Of a stretch of DNA of 64,000 bases, positions 44,096 through 52,475 are shown one piece after another. This stretch comes from Lutimonas halocynthiae. Lineage in GTDB: Bacteria > Bacteroidota > Bacteroidia > Flavobacteriales > Flavobacteriaceae. The position numbers were made by a program, and so were the translations under genes. Under the pieces are notes generated by a model that saw nothing but the letters and a program-made list of their open reading frames with translations, ran no database searches and was not told the origin of the DNA. Location of the stretch: contig NZ_JAUFQO010000016.1 in the NCBI RefSeq assembly GCF_030409835.1, forward strand, positions 434,001 to 498,000, read 5' to 3'. Position 1 is the first letter of the stretch, and each line of letters begins with the position of its first letter.

Positions 44096-46642
44096 CTATC
44101 TTCTAATTAAACTAAAATGACCCGTATGAACTCTACCGTCTTCCAGCTGTACCCTGTACCAGTAATCGGCTGATGGCAACGGATTACCATTAAATAAACC
44201 ATACCATCCGTCTCCTTCTGCATCTAGTTGGGCAAGCAATTTACCGAATTTATCATAGATATAAATTTTTGATTCTGGTTGGAAAGAAACACCAGACACT
44301 TGCCATGTATCATTATAGCCATCTGCATTTGGAGTAAAAAACTTAGGATAGCCAATCACAGAGACTTCTATATCAGTTGTTCCACAACCATTTTTATCTC
44401 TTACAAACACAGTATGGATCCCCGGTAAAACATCATCGAAAAAAGGTTCTGACTGAAAAGGTCCAAAAAAATTATCCAATGCATACTCATAGTCACCTAT
44501 ACCTAAATTTGTTGGGTCAATTCGAATCGAATTTGCTTCTTCACCATCCATTACTTCTATATCATTTTGACTAATTGTAGCTATTGATGATTCACTTACG
44601 TTTATGACTTTTTGATCAGACTTACAACCCAAGCTTGAAGTAGCTGTTACAGCATATTGACCTCCCATCGAAACAGTTATCGATTCACCAGTTCCTATAA
44701 TTGATCCTGAGCTATCTTCCCACACATACGTATAAACCTCCTGAGCGTTAAAAACCGCTAATTCAATGGGATCTGAATTTAAACAATAAACATCCTCTGA
44801 GTTTACCTGAAACTCAGGCAAAGAATACACATACAATTCCAGAAATTCGCCCAGGCTGATACAATCACCATTGTCAACGCTTTCTATTCTTACATAGAGG
44901 CTTTGAAAATACGGAGTCTCATTTTTATAGTCAGTTTGAGGAAGAATTTCATTTTGCTCAAGGGTCGCATCATCTAAATTCCTGTAATACTGTACTCTCA
45001 GATTTTGAGGTGGTAATTGGCCCAATATAGACGCTGAAGCTTCTGTTAAATCAAATGAATATAATCCGTCATTCGCATTATCATCATCACAGGATTCTAA
45101 TACCACAATATCGACCGGCTCTGTTGCAGATACCTTGAGATTCACAATACCTATATCAAAACAACCTTGCTCATTTTCTACTCTTGCAAATACCTGATCA
45201 GCAGTTTTATTGTTAAACGGAAAAGGTTCTAAAGCATTTAAAGCTTCCTTCGCATCTTCTTCTGTAAGGTGATAGGTAATTTTTCTTAATGGTGGTGGTC
45301 TTGAAACCGCTGCTAAAATCACTTTTTCAACCGTGTTTTTTATAAAAAGGTCATTTGCTTCATTTAGATTAAAGTCGGTATAGCCATCTGTAGGATTATC
45401 ATCCTGATCGCAATTTTTCAATACCACCTCCTTCTCAATATCAGGGATTTCAAAAACAGTAGCTAAAACTAATTTACGCTCCCCAGTTGGGCAATCATTT
45501 TGAGATGCTAAAACAAAATAATCTTCGGTTGCAGTCAGATTAGGAGCATAAGTACTTCCTTTCCATACAGGATTCGTGCTGGTCTCAGATTCAAACCATA
45601 ATATTTCGGAATCAACTGGCTGGTCATCTACAACAGTTGTCGTTGCTCGTAATTCTATAATTCCAGGCCCACATCTTGACCCATTAAACACACTGTCAAT
45701 TTTATTCGTATAAATTCTTGTAAAAGCTGAAAAATCAGGTGCATCATCGGGTCCTCCATATCCGTATTCAACGATATATCCTTTGGGCTGATAATCTCCA
45801 GATGGCTCACCAACATTGCTTAAATCATTCCATGAGCCACGAATACCAACTCCAGGAGCTGTTACATGAGCATAATCTTCACCACCAAGATTATTAGGTT
45901 CATTTGTATTCCAGAATTCAAATGCACCATTTGGTGCACTTCCATTAGCATCTCCAATCCAGAATACGTCTCCTGCTTCAGGTCCGGTAACCCACTTCCA
46001 TGTGCCCTCAATTTCAGCATCACTTCCTCCAATCCATCCAGCTCCTCCTGCTTGCTCTCCTGATAACTGCGCTTCTTCTCTAGAAGTAATTGTAGCTAAG
46101 TAGCCTTGAAGGCCATAATAATCTCTGCTTTCAGCCTGAGCCATTGCTTGAGTCCAGGTAATTCCAACAGCATCTATAAATTCATAATAATGTCCTGTAG
46201 AAGGAAGGTAGTTGGCATCTCCAATAGTTAAAGAAAAAAACCTTTCCCCTGAAAATTCTATATCTGTGTTTACAAAAACAACATCTTCAACGGCAGCTAT
46301 TATATCACCTAATACAAGAGGGTCATTTGTTTTGCTCCTTAATGTTAATTTTGCAGTATTAGAATTCCAGGAAGCACGGATATTAGGTTGGTCATTTGCT
46401 AATTTGAGCAGATCTGTTTGTCTGTTATAACCTGAGGATATTTGTACAAAAAAGGCCTCTATCACAGTCTCATCAGGATTTGCAATGCTTATTTCACTTA
46501 CTATCGCGATTTCAGATAACGGGCAGTAGAATTGATCCCCTTCTGCTGTAATAATAGGCGGTTCAATCCCAGTTTGAGCCATAGTAATAAAAGAAAACAA
46601 GCAAAAACTTGATAACAATATTCTTTCGTAGAAGGGTTGCAT
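44096..46642 (-). CDS. T9SS type B-sorted surface protein with C-type lectin domain
   Basis: 848 residues from the ATG at 46642; a GTG at 46648 is less likely. Signal peptide ends ITMAQTG. A C-type lectin domain is visible at about 150-310: YYEFIDAVGITWTQAMAQAE, GWIGGSDAEIEGTWKWVTG, and WNTNEPNNLGGEDYAHV with the EPN calcium/sugar motif. Immunoglobulin-like and adhesin-like segments follow. The C-terminal domain (about 765-848; FFTPNADGYNDTW, IYDKFGKLL) is the gliding/type B sorting signal. It should be secreted by the type IX system and displayed at the surface, where it may bind glycans. Partner: the PorP protein next to it. Confidence 0.9.
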   Translation of the reverse strand: MQPFYERILLSSFCLFSFITMAQTGIEPPIITAEGDQFYCPLSEIAIVSEISIANPDETVIEAFFVQISSGYNRQTDLLKLANDQPNIRASWNSNTAKLTLRSKTNDPLVLGDIIAAVEDVVFVNTDIEFSGERFFSLTIGDANYLPSTGHYYEFIDAVGITWTQAMAQAESRDYYGLQGYLATITSREEAQLSGEQAGGAGWIGGSDAEIEGTWKWVTGPEAGDVFWIGDANGSAPNGAFEFWNTNEPNNLGGEDYAHVTAPGVGIRGSWNDLSNVGEPSGDYQPKGYIVEYGYGGPDDAPDFSAFTRIYTNKIDSVFNGSRCGPGIIELRATTTVVDDQPVDSEILWFESETSTNPVWKGSTYAPNLTATEDYFVLASQNDCPTGERKLVLATVFEIPDIEKEVVLKNCDQDDNPTDGYTDFNLNEANDLFIKNTVEKVILAAVSRPPPLRKITYHLTEEDAKEALNALEPFPFNNKTADQVFARVENEQGCFDIGIVNLKVSATEPVDIVVLESCDDDNANDGLYSFDLTEASASILGQLPPQNLRVQYYRNLDDATLEQNEILPQTDYKNETPYFQSLYVRIESVDNGDCISLGEFLELYVYSLPEFQVNSEDVYCLNSDPIELAVFNAQEVYTYVWEDSSGSIIGTGESITVSMGGQYAVTATSSLGCKSDQKVINVSESSIATISQNDIEVMDGEEANSIRIDPTNLGIGDYEYALDNFFGPFQSEPFFDDVLPGIHTVFVRDKNGCGTTDIEVSVIGYPKFFTPNADGYNDTWQVSGVSFQPESKIYIYDKFGKLLAQLDAEGDGWYGLFNGNPLPSADYWYRVQLEDGRVHTGHFSLIRR

Positions 46643-46707
46643 TTTCACAGCATTGAATAAAAACGCTTAAAAGTAGTGAATTGAATTAAAACAGAATATG
46701 ATTTTAA

Positions 46708-46745
46708 AGCATATTCCTAATTAGCATGATAAGAATATGCTAATT
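46708..46745. repeat. Overlapping alternative hairpins after the CIA30 operon
   Basis: Two perfect nine-base inverted repeats overlap: AGCATATTC (46708-46716) with GAATATGCT (46733-46741), and AATTAGCAT (46719-46727) with ATGCTAATT (46737-46745). They share bases, so only one can form at a time. The T-tract on the minus strand is weak (TTTAAAAT). The position, directly after the CIA30 stop at 46752, suggests a terminator or stability element. Confidence 0.55.
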
Positions 46746-46751
46746 TCGACT

Positions 46752-47288
46752 TTATTTGAGGCTAATTTCTTTAACGATAAGCTCGAAGGATTCTTCTCGT
46801 TTATTCCCAATTAAAAAGGCAACTTCCTCAATTTTAAGCCCTTCAAAATTTGAAACATTAACATCTCTTCCTCTAAATCGAGGTTCTAGACTTGCAAAAG
46901 GAATCGTAATTTTTTGCCACTTACCATTTGTAGTAAATGTATAAACATATGAATGGCGCTGGTCAGTGCTAGACTTTACCCTAAATTGATAGGTTTTCCC
47001 ATCTCCTTTCAATTCTAAAATAAATGATTTATAAGACAAAAGTGATTTCTGCTTAAATTGATTCCTAATCATTGTGAATCCACCATTATTATCAGTAGAA
47101 ACCTTTCCACTAAATACCGCCTTATGATCTATGACTTCAAAACGTCCCTTTGATAAACCACCCATTACCCCGTCATTCACAATCAACCACCCCTTTTCAG
47201 CATCATCATTAGAAAAATTAAAAAGATAGTCTTGAGCCTCCATCGAATTAGTCATACATAATAATATTAATAGGATTAACTTCATCAT
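46752..47288 (-). CDS. CIA30 family exported protein
   Basis: 178 residues. Signal peptide about 1-18 (MTNSMEAQ). The remaining galactose-binding-like domain is the CIA30 family: FNFSNDDAEKGWLIVNDGVMGGLSKG, NGGFTMIRNQF, ILELKGDGKTYQFRVK, and PFASLEPRFRGR. The mitochondrial member helps assemble complex I; bacterial exported members have unknown function and probably bind carbohydrate or another ligand. The ATG shares one base with the stop of the SRPBCC gene (TAATG). Last gene of a four-gene operon. Confidence 0.85.
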   Translation of the reverse strand: MMKLILLILLCMTNSMEAQDYLFNFSNDDAEKGWLIVNDGVMGGLSKGRFEVIDHKAVFSGKVSTDNNGGFTMIRNQFKQKSLLSYKSFILELKGDGKTYQFRVKSSTDQRHSYVYTFTTNGKWQKITIPFASLEPRFRGRDVNVSNFEGLKIEEVAFLIGNKREESFELIVKEISLK

Positions 47289-47770
47289 TATTCATATTTA
47301 CCAAAAAGTTCAATGAGTTTGTTCGTGCGGTAATTGAAAATTTCTTTCAACTTTGGTTTTACCAATAAACCATGAAATCTATTTGCCAATAAGGGAAAGG
47401 GTAATTGATAATGAACGATATCAATCATTTCTGTACCTCCATTAATTTCTTTAACAAAATGTTTATGATGCCATAAAGCATATGGTCCAATTCTCTGTTC
47501 ATCTACAAAATACACCATATCATCTACATAGGTTATTTCGGTAACCCAATTCAGCTTAAGACCAAGTAAAGGAGAAACCTTATAGCTAATAATCTGACCT
47601 GGAAACATATCTCCACCACCGGTTGAAATAATATTGAACCCCATATAGCCGGGTGTTATGATCTTCAGATTATCTGGGTTTGAAAGAAAATCCCATGCTT
47701 CATTCACACTAATAGGAAGGTTAATCTTTGCAGATAATTGATAAATCTGACCTTGTTTTTCGAAATCCAT
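47288..47770 (-). CDS. SRPBCC-family (START-like) ligand-binding protein
   Basis: 160 residues. SRPBCC fold with INLPISVNEAWDFLSNPDNLKIITPGYMGF at the N-terminus and HHKHFVKEINGGTEMIDIVHYQLPFPLL in the middle. Proteins of this group bind hydrophobic ligands, and relatives are often annotated as cell division inhibitor- or polyketide cyclase-like. No signal peptide. It lies 37 bases downstream of the broken glutathione peroxidase and is coupled to CIA30 downstream. Confidence 0.82.
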   Translation of the reverse strand: MDFEKQGQIYQLSAKINLPISVNEAWDFLSNPDNLKIITPGYMGFNIISTGGGDMFPGQIISYKVSPLLGLKLNWVTEITYVDDMVYFVDEQRIGPYALWHHKHFVKEINGGTEMIDIVHYQLPFPLLANRFHGLLVKPKLKEIFNYRTNKLIELFGKYE

Positions 47771-47807
47771 TCTTTCAATTTAAGATCAAAATCTATAATA
47801 GATTCAT

Positions 47808-48302
47808 CTAATTTAAATGTTTTAATATTTTTTTGCTTAACGGCTTTGTGAGGGAGTAATAATAATCTATCAGTTTTCCATTTTCATCAATAAGATATTT
47901 TTGAAAATTCCATTTAACTGAAGAGTTACTTTTTCCGTTGTACTCTTTTCGGGTTAGCCATTTATATAATGGATGCTGATTTGAGCCTTTAACATCCAAT
48001 TTCTCAGTGAGTGGAAACTATACCCCAAAATTCATAGAACAAAATCTTGTTATTGTCTCTGCATCACCAGGCTCTTGTTTTCCAAATTGGTTACAGGGTA
48101 CACCAATTATTTGTAGTTGATCTGGATATAAGTCGTAAAGTTTTTGAAGATCTTCATATTGTTTCGTAAAACCACATTCAGAGGCTGTATTCACTATAAG
48201 AACTTTCTTCCCTTTGCAATTATCCCAACTAAAAACACCCCCTTGAAGGGTGTTTAATTTAATATCAAATATATGTTTAGGAATCTCGCTAATGCTCACC
48301 AT
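47808..48302 (-). pseudogene. Glutathione peroxidase interrupted by one in-frame TAG
   Basis: One continuous frame of 164 codons is a full-length GPx except for a single stop. Residues 1-94 carry NTASECGFTKQY with the peroxidatic Cys43 and VPCNQFGKQEPG with the catalytic Gln76; they end NFGV, then TAG at 48020-48018. Directly after it, in the same frame, the family continues with FPLTEKLDVKG, HPLYKWL and VKWNFQKYLID, which contains the catalytic Trp and Asn. Intact homologues have an amino acid (often Thr or Asp) at the stop position. No frameshift is needed. Either a recent nonsense mutation, read-through, or a sequencing error. GPx would reduce peroxides with thioredoxin. Confidence 0.85.
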
Positions 48303-48524
48303 TTAGATGGTTACATGCATTTTTAACCTAGACTCTACTTTCTTTTTAATTGCGGTCAATCTTTTCATAAGATCCATTAGACTTTGGTCCTTATTCACTT
48401 TATACAATTCGTTAAGATTCAAGATTAAAGTTTTGGCTTCTCTAGATGCCAATATTCTATCGTTTGTTGATTTCAAAGACAACTTTCGGCTTTCAAATTC
48501 TAAGGCTTGTGTTACAGCTTCCAT
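48303..48524 (-). CDS. 73-aa helical protein upstream of gpx, function unknown
   Basis: Highly charged, apparently all-helical protein with heptad-like leucines (LILNLNELYKVNKDQ and SLMDLMKRLTAIKKKVESRL). No signal peptide, no cysteine, no known motif. Its TAA abuts the ATG of the gpx frame, so the two are co-transcribed. It is the first gene of the operon gpx-SRPBCC-CIA30. A coiled-coil dimer is likely. Confidence 0.65.
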   Translation of the reverse strand: MEAVTQALEFESRKLSLKSTNDRILASREAKTLILNLNELYKVNKDQSLMDLMKRLTAIKKKVESRLKMHVTI

Positions 48525-49052
48525 AATTCGGGGGGATTAAAATTATACATTGTTAATATTATTATTGTTATAAATGTCGCTAATCTTCTTTAAACCTTTC
48601 AAAAAAAGTGCCAAAAAATTTCAACTTCACAAGTTAAAGGTAATTCTACATCTAATTAATTCCCTATTAATTTGATCGGAATTACTTATGACCAAATAGA
48701 ATTTATCTATATCATTATATTTCAAGCCTATAATCGAAGGATCCATGGGCCTTGCAGCCCATAGATCCTTACCAAATTAACAAAAAACTCTCAATTGATG
48801 ATTCATTATTATAGACTTGCAAATTCAAGTATTGTTAACTGGCATCTATGTATTTAACATTTATTTAACCAATTATAACGCTATACGGTCTCCTATTCTT
48901 TCATTTTGGACTTAAAAAAAAGCTTAATATGCTTATTTGACAGTGTCAAAAATGCGTTTTAATGTTAATTGAAAAAAATATGCTAATTAAAGTTGAAGCA
49001 ACACTGAAAAATGTGCAACAATATCTGATACTTTTAATAAATTGTTTCTAGT
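48525..49052. other. Long intergenic region with an unexplained hairpin
   Basis: About 530 bases between the gpx operon (minus) and the HtrA-like gene (plus); it must hold both promoters. A 14-base stem lies at 48737-48770. No other gene, tRNA or repeat was recognised. Confidence 0.5.
48737..48770. ncRNA. Hairpin of unknown role, possible structured RNA
   Basis: AAGGATCCATGGGC / GCCCATAGATCCTT form a 14-base stem with one mismatch and a six-base loop CTTGCA. No T-tract on either strand, so it is not an intrinsic terminator. GC-rich against AT-rich surroundings. Confidence 0.35.
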
Positions 49053-49121
49053 ATGAAATTGTACATGAATAATAACTATTTTTACCGCCAAAAAAAGAAC
49101 TTAAGTTTAAAATTATTATGA
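49053..49121 (+). CDS. 22-codon leader frame overlapping the HtrA start
   Basis: ATG at 49053 (a second at 49065), then a short basic, Asn- and Tyr-rich frame ending in TGA at 49119-49121. That TGA shares three bases with the ATG of the protease gene at 49118 (ATGA). Could be a translated leader peptide that couples to the protease, or a chance frame. Confidence 0.35.
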   Translation: MKLYMNNNYFYRQKKNLSLKLL

Positions 49122-50152
49122 ATAAGCAAATGTATAAGGCAAATAAAATTTTAATAATAGCGCTGTTTTTGTTGAGTTTCTCTATCAAAGCACAGTCCCT
49201 TTCAGAATTGTATAATAAATCAAATCCGGCGGTAGTGGTAATACTTACCGAACAAAAGGAATTAGTTAGTTCAGGGAATGTTACCAAAACCGTAACTGCT
49301 GGAGGACTTGGTTCTGGATTTATGATTAGCGACACCCAGATTATCACTGCTGCTCACGTAGTGCAGGTAGCGGAAAAAGTCAATGTTCAATTCTTGGATG
49401 GAGAAATTATTCCTGCAAAAGTTGTGTCTGCTTATGCTACTGCCGATGTAGCTTTACTCGAGTTGATATGGCCTAGGAAAGATGCGGTAACATTAAGTTT
49501 CGCTGATTCAAATGAAGTCAAAATAGGTGAGCAAGTATTTGTAGTTGGAGCGCCGTATGGTTTAGGTCATTCACTTTCTTCAGGGTATGTTAGTGGAATT
49601 ATTAATGACAGACATGATAAAAACCCCTTTACAAATTCAGAGTATATTCAAACTGATGCTGCAATTAATACAGGTAACTCAGGAGGGCCAATGATCAATA
49701 TGAAAGGTGAAGTGATTGGTGTGGTTAGCAACATACTCACACAGTCAGGTGGATTTCAAGGTATTGGATTTGCCTCATCCTCTAATATCACCAAAGAATT
49801 GTTATTTGAGCAGAAAATCCTTTGGAATGGAACAGATTTGATTCCATTGACCGGGAAAATGGCACAGATATTTAATTTGCCTCAAGAAAGTGGCTTGCTT
49901 GTTCAAAGAGTCGTTAAAGTTTCTCCTTTTGGGATTCTAGGCCTGGAAGATGGTGATATTGAAATGACTATCAATGGAGAAAAATTAATAGCCGGAGGTG
50001 ATATCATTCTTTCAATCAACGGAGTGAAGTTTGAGAACACAGATGAATCACTAGTTAATATTGCAAGAGTTATGGAGATCAAAGGCGAAAACCAAGCCAT
50101 CGAAATTGTTGTCTTCAGAGCTGGAAAGAAAGTTACTTTAGGTCGTCAATAA
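49118..50152 (+). CDS. HtrA/S1C-like periplasmic serine protease with PDZ domain
   Basis: 344 residues. Signal peptide about 1-26 (SIKAQS). Trypsin-like domain with the full triad: His80 in ITAAHVV, Asp110 in ATADVALLEL, Ser188 in NTGNSGGPM. A single C-terminal PDZ-like domain occupies about 245-344 (ESGLLVQRVVKVSPFGILGLEDGD, ILSINGVKFENTDESL). Degrades or refolds damaged envelope proteins. A 22-codon frame overlaps its start. Followed by a bidirectional terminator. Confidence 0.9.
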   Translation: MNKQMYKANKILIIALFLLSFSIKAQSLSELYNKSNPAVVVILTEQKELVSSGNVTKTVTAGGLGSGFMISDTQIITAAHVVQVAEKVNVQFLDGEIIPAKVVSAYATADVALLELIWPRKDAVTLSFADSNEVKIGEQVFVVGAPYGLGHSLSSGYVSGIINDRHDKNPFTNSEYIQTDAAINTGNSGGPMINMKGEVIGVVSNILTQSGGFQGIGFASSSNITKELLFEQKILWNGTDLIPLTGKMAQIFNLPQESGLLVQRVVKVSPFGILGLEDGDIEMTINGEKLIAGGDIILSINGVKFENTDESLVNIARVMEIKGENQAIEIVVFRAGKKVTLGRQ

Positions 50153-50171
50153 AAAATATTTCAAGTTTAAT

Positions 50172-50204
50172 AAAAAAGAGGTTTTCAAAAACCTCTTTTT
50201 TTAT
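50172..50204. terminator. Bidirectional intrinsic terminator
   Basis: Stem AAAAAGAGGTTTT / AAACCTCTTTTT flanked by A- and T-tracts between the convergent protease and hydrolase genes; it reaches the stop codon of the latter. Confidence 0.85.
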
Positions 50205-50983
50205 TTCATCAAGAACGAAATAACTTCATTTGAAAACGCTGCAGTATTTTTAGTGTCATTATGTGTTCCAGGAACTATTTTATAAAAGGCTCCGGGAATC
50301 TGTTCAGATAACTTTTTTGGATCTCCATTATCTTTGTCCTGATCTCCTGCGATTACCAACACATTAGCTTTGATTGTTTGTAGTTCTTTTATTGAAGTGA
50401 CGGGTTGATATTCCTGTAAATAACCAAGAATCTTTGAATCAGCGCCTATTGACTTTGCATATTTTATGGCTCCTTCTGTTATATCATTTGGAGGTTCCTC
50501 TCCACTAAATGCTTTTTGAAACATAATGCGTCTAGACCAATCAGGGTTTGTAAAATCCAAGCCCATTCCACCTAATACGGCTTTCTTTATTCTAGGTTCA
50601 TCAATCAATAGTTTTGATAAAACGATCGCTCCCCTTGAATAACCAACCGCCAGATAAGATTCTAATTTCAAGAAATCCGCAAGTGCAATTAGGTCTTTTA
50701 TTTCAGCGTCATTAGCATAAAAAACAGCCTCTTGAGGACGGTCAGATTGTCCATTCCCTCTTAGATCAGGAATGATAACGCGATAACCATTTTCTGCAAG
50801 GTCTTTCGCTAAAACAGAATGCTTCCAAGAATCTCCTGAAGAAATAAATCCATGTATAAGAATTACCGGGATACCCGATCCTGTATCACTAAATGCTATT
50901 TTAGTACGATCAAAAGACTCAAATGATTTTTGAGCTTGTAATCCAGCGCTAAGTAAGATTATGTATAAAAGTATTTTGTTCAT
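50201..50983 (-). CDS. Exported alpha/beta hydrolase
   Basis: 260 residues. Signal peptide about 1-18 (SAGLQAQ). Canonical alpha/beta hydrolase: IPVILIHGFISSGDSW (oxyanion region, 38-53), IPDLRGNGQSDRP, nucleophile elbow GYSRGA with Ser116, acid in VIAGDQDKDNGD, His in VPGTHND (about 241). Similar to periplasmic esterases/haloperoxidase-like enzymes; substrate unknown. One base separates it from the acetyltransferase gene upstream, so the two form an operon. Confidence 0.87.
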   Translation of the reverse strand: MNKILLYIILLSAGLQAQKSFESFDRTKIAFSDTGSGIPVILIHGFISSGDSWKHSVLAKDLAENGYRVIIPDLRGNGQSDRPQEAVFYANDAEIKDLIALADFLKLESYLAVGYSRGAIVLSKLLIDEPRIKKAVLGGMGLDFTNPDWSRRIMFQKAFSGEEPPNDITEGAIKYAKSIGADSKILGYLQEYQPVTSIKELQTIKANVLVIAGDQDKDNGDPKKLSEQIPGAFYKIVPGTHNDTKNTAAFSNEVISFLMK

Positions 50984-50984
50984 A

Positions 50985-51401
50985 TTAGATTGGATTATTC
51001 TTTAATTTTTCCATTTGAAACTCAGGATGCGCTATTACTTTGAATCCCTTTTTAAGATAAAACTCATGTGCATCATGAGTTGCCAGTTTAAAAGTTTCTA
51101 AGTCCCTAATATCTTTGTGTTGCAAAATCTCATCCATGAGTAATGAACCTAATCCATTCCCTTTATATTCATCAATAATAAAGACATCCATCAAATAAGC
51201 AAAGACAGCGCCATCTGTTAGAACTCTAGCAAATCCAATTTGAGACTTACCTAAATAAAGTCCGAAACAAATAGAATTTTCGATACTGGTTTGAACGGAT
51301 TCTTTAGTTCTGTTTTTTGCCCAATAAGATGACTGTAGATAGTTTGTGATGAATTGTAAATCCAATCTATTTTTATCGGTACTAATTTCAACTCCTTTCA
51401 T
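50985..51401 (-). CDS. GNAT family N-acetyltransferase
   Basis: 138 residues. GNAT fold with the acetyl-CoA-binding segment DVFIIDEYKGNGLGSLLMDEIL (about 73-94; the R/Q-x-x-G-x-G/A loop reads YKGNGLG). The C-terminal FYLKKGFKVIAHPEFQMEK is the typical motif after the splayed strand. Acetylates a small molecule or protein N-terminus/lysine, not determinable. First gene of the two-gene operon with the hydrolase. Confidence 0.88.
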   Translation of the reverse strand: MKGVEISTDKNRLDLQFITNYLQSSYWAKNRTKESVQTSIENSICFGLYLGKSQIGFARVLTDGAVFAYLMDVFIIDEYKGNGLGSLLMDEILQHKDIRDLETFKLATHDAHEFYLKKGFKVIAHPEFQMEKLKNNPI

Positions 51402-51437
51402 AGTATTATTTCATAAAATTCAATCGACTTTGAGTCA

Positions 51438-51926
51438 TTATTTTTTGGGTTCATCACAACCTTCTTTTCTTCTGGTATCCATCAGGTGCATGATTTTCCA
51501 ACTACCTAAAGCATCTTTTGCTAAATGAAAAGCATCAACGCCACAATGACTGAATTCTGCACCAACATAGAAGGCGTAATCTGTCCAAACCTGGGCAATT
51601 CCGCCATCAACCATAACACTGGTATTCCATATTTTCTCATCCCAAATTTTTTCATGAGGACTCCCAATAGCTGTTAAAAAAGGAGCGAGTTCACCTTTTT
51701 TAAGTACCTTCTCTCCTTCCTTATTCGTATATGAAGTATACATTTGAACATCTTTTGAAAAGAGTGCTTTAACTTTGGAGCTGTCGGCCTCCCTCATCCC
51801 GTCAAACAGGTCATTGATCACTTTTTCAACAGCCTGTTTGTCTTTACCAAGATCAGCTTGTGCATAAATATCTGATCCAAATAAAATAAAAGCGAAGGCG
51901 AAAAATAATAGTTCAAGCTTTTTCAT
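51438..51926 (-). CDS. Exported NTF2/SnoaL-like (DUF4440-type) protein
   Basis: 162 residues. Signal peptide about 1-22 (SDIYAQAD). The remainder is a cone-shaped NTF2-like domain: AVEKVINDLFDGMREADSSKVKALFSKDV, then VMVDGGIAQVWTDYAFYVG and GSWKIMHLMDTRR. This family binds small ligands or acts as isomerase/hydrolase; no catalytic residues can be assigned. An exact -7 box on the minus strand lies at 51961-51968, in the shared promoter region with the HIT gene. Confidence 0.83.
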   Translation of the reverse strand: MKKLELLFFAFAFILFGSDIYAQADLGKDKQAVEKVINDLFDGMREADSSKVKALFSKDVQMYTSYTNKEGEKVLKKGELAPFLTAIGSPHEKIWDEKIWNTSVMVDGGIAQVWTDYAFYVGAEFSHCGVDAFHLAKDALGSWKIMHLMDTRRKEGCDEPKK

Positions 51927-51960
51927 AATAGATAAATTATAGTTTAAATTAGTGCTTGCT

Positions 51961-51968
51961 CAAAGTTA
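51961..51968 (-). promoter_or_regulatory. -7 promoter box of the NTF2-like gene
   Basis: On the minus strand TAACTTTG, an exact TAnnTTTG match, 34 bases before the ATG at 51926. Confidence 0.5.
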
Positions 51969-51984
51969 ACCAAATAAATAAATC

Positions 51985-52437
51985 ATGAAATTAACCACCC
52001 TATTATCTTGTCTTTTTGTTTTAATCTATTCAGGTCTTTTGGCGCAATCAGCCTCATATCAGAAAGAGAAAGCCAGAAAAATTGAAGAAGGATCTCCCTT
52101 TACTAAAATCATTAACAGAGAATTACCAGCGACTATTGTCTATGAAGATGAAGAGATTATTGCCTTTGTTCCTTTAAAGGAGCAAGCAAAAGTCCATTTG
52201 CTAATTGTTCCCAAAAAAGAAATTCAAACATTAAATCAGGCAGACCAAGATGATGCCCTATTACTTGGAAGAATGTTATTATTAGCGGCTAAACTTGCCA
52301 AAGAAAACAATATTGACGCATCTGGTTACCGGGTTTCAATGAACATGAATGAGGATGCCGGCCAATCTGTCTTTCATATTCATATGCATTTATTGGGAGG
52401 CAATACACTGGGCCCAATGGTAGATCGTATCGATTAA
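51985..52437 (+). CDS. HIT-family (Hint-like) protein with a signal peptide
   Basis: 150 residues. An N-terminal signal peptide (about 1-21, SGLLAQS) precedes a complete Hint domain: PFTKIINRELPATIVYEDEEIIAFVPL (38-64), VHLLIVPKKEI, and the histidine triad HIHMH (131-135). Hint proteins hydrolyse purine nucleoside phosphoramidates in the cytoplasm, so export is unusual. The ATG at 51985 is the only start before the signal, and the domain itself begins with no other start nearby. Followed 38 bases later by the amidohydrolase. Confidence 0.85.
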   Translation: MKLTTLLSCLFVLIYSGLLAQSASYQKEKARKIEEGSPFTKIINRELPATIVYEDEEIIAFVPLKEQAKVHLLIVPKKEIQTLNQADQDDALLLGRMLLLAAKLAKENNIDASGYRVSMNMNEDAGQSVFHIHMHLLGGNTLGPMVDRID

Positions 52438-52475
52438 TCAGTATTTTTATCTTTTTTATTCTAATCCCTTATTTC

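Noticed and set aside
48018-48020. TAG as pyrrolysine or programmed read-through in gpx
   Set aside because: No pylT or similar gene is in the window and no flanking signal was seen; a nonsense mutation or sequence error is simpler.
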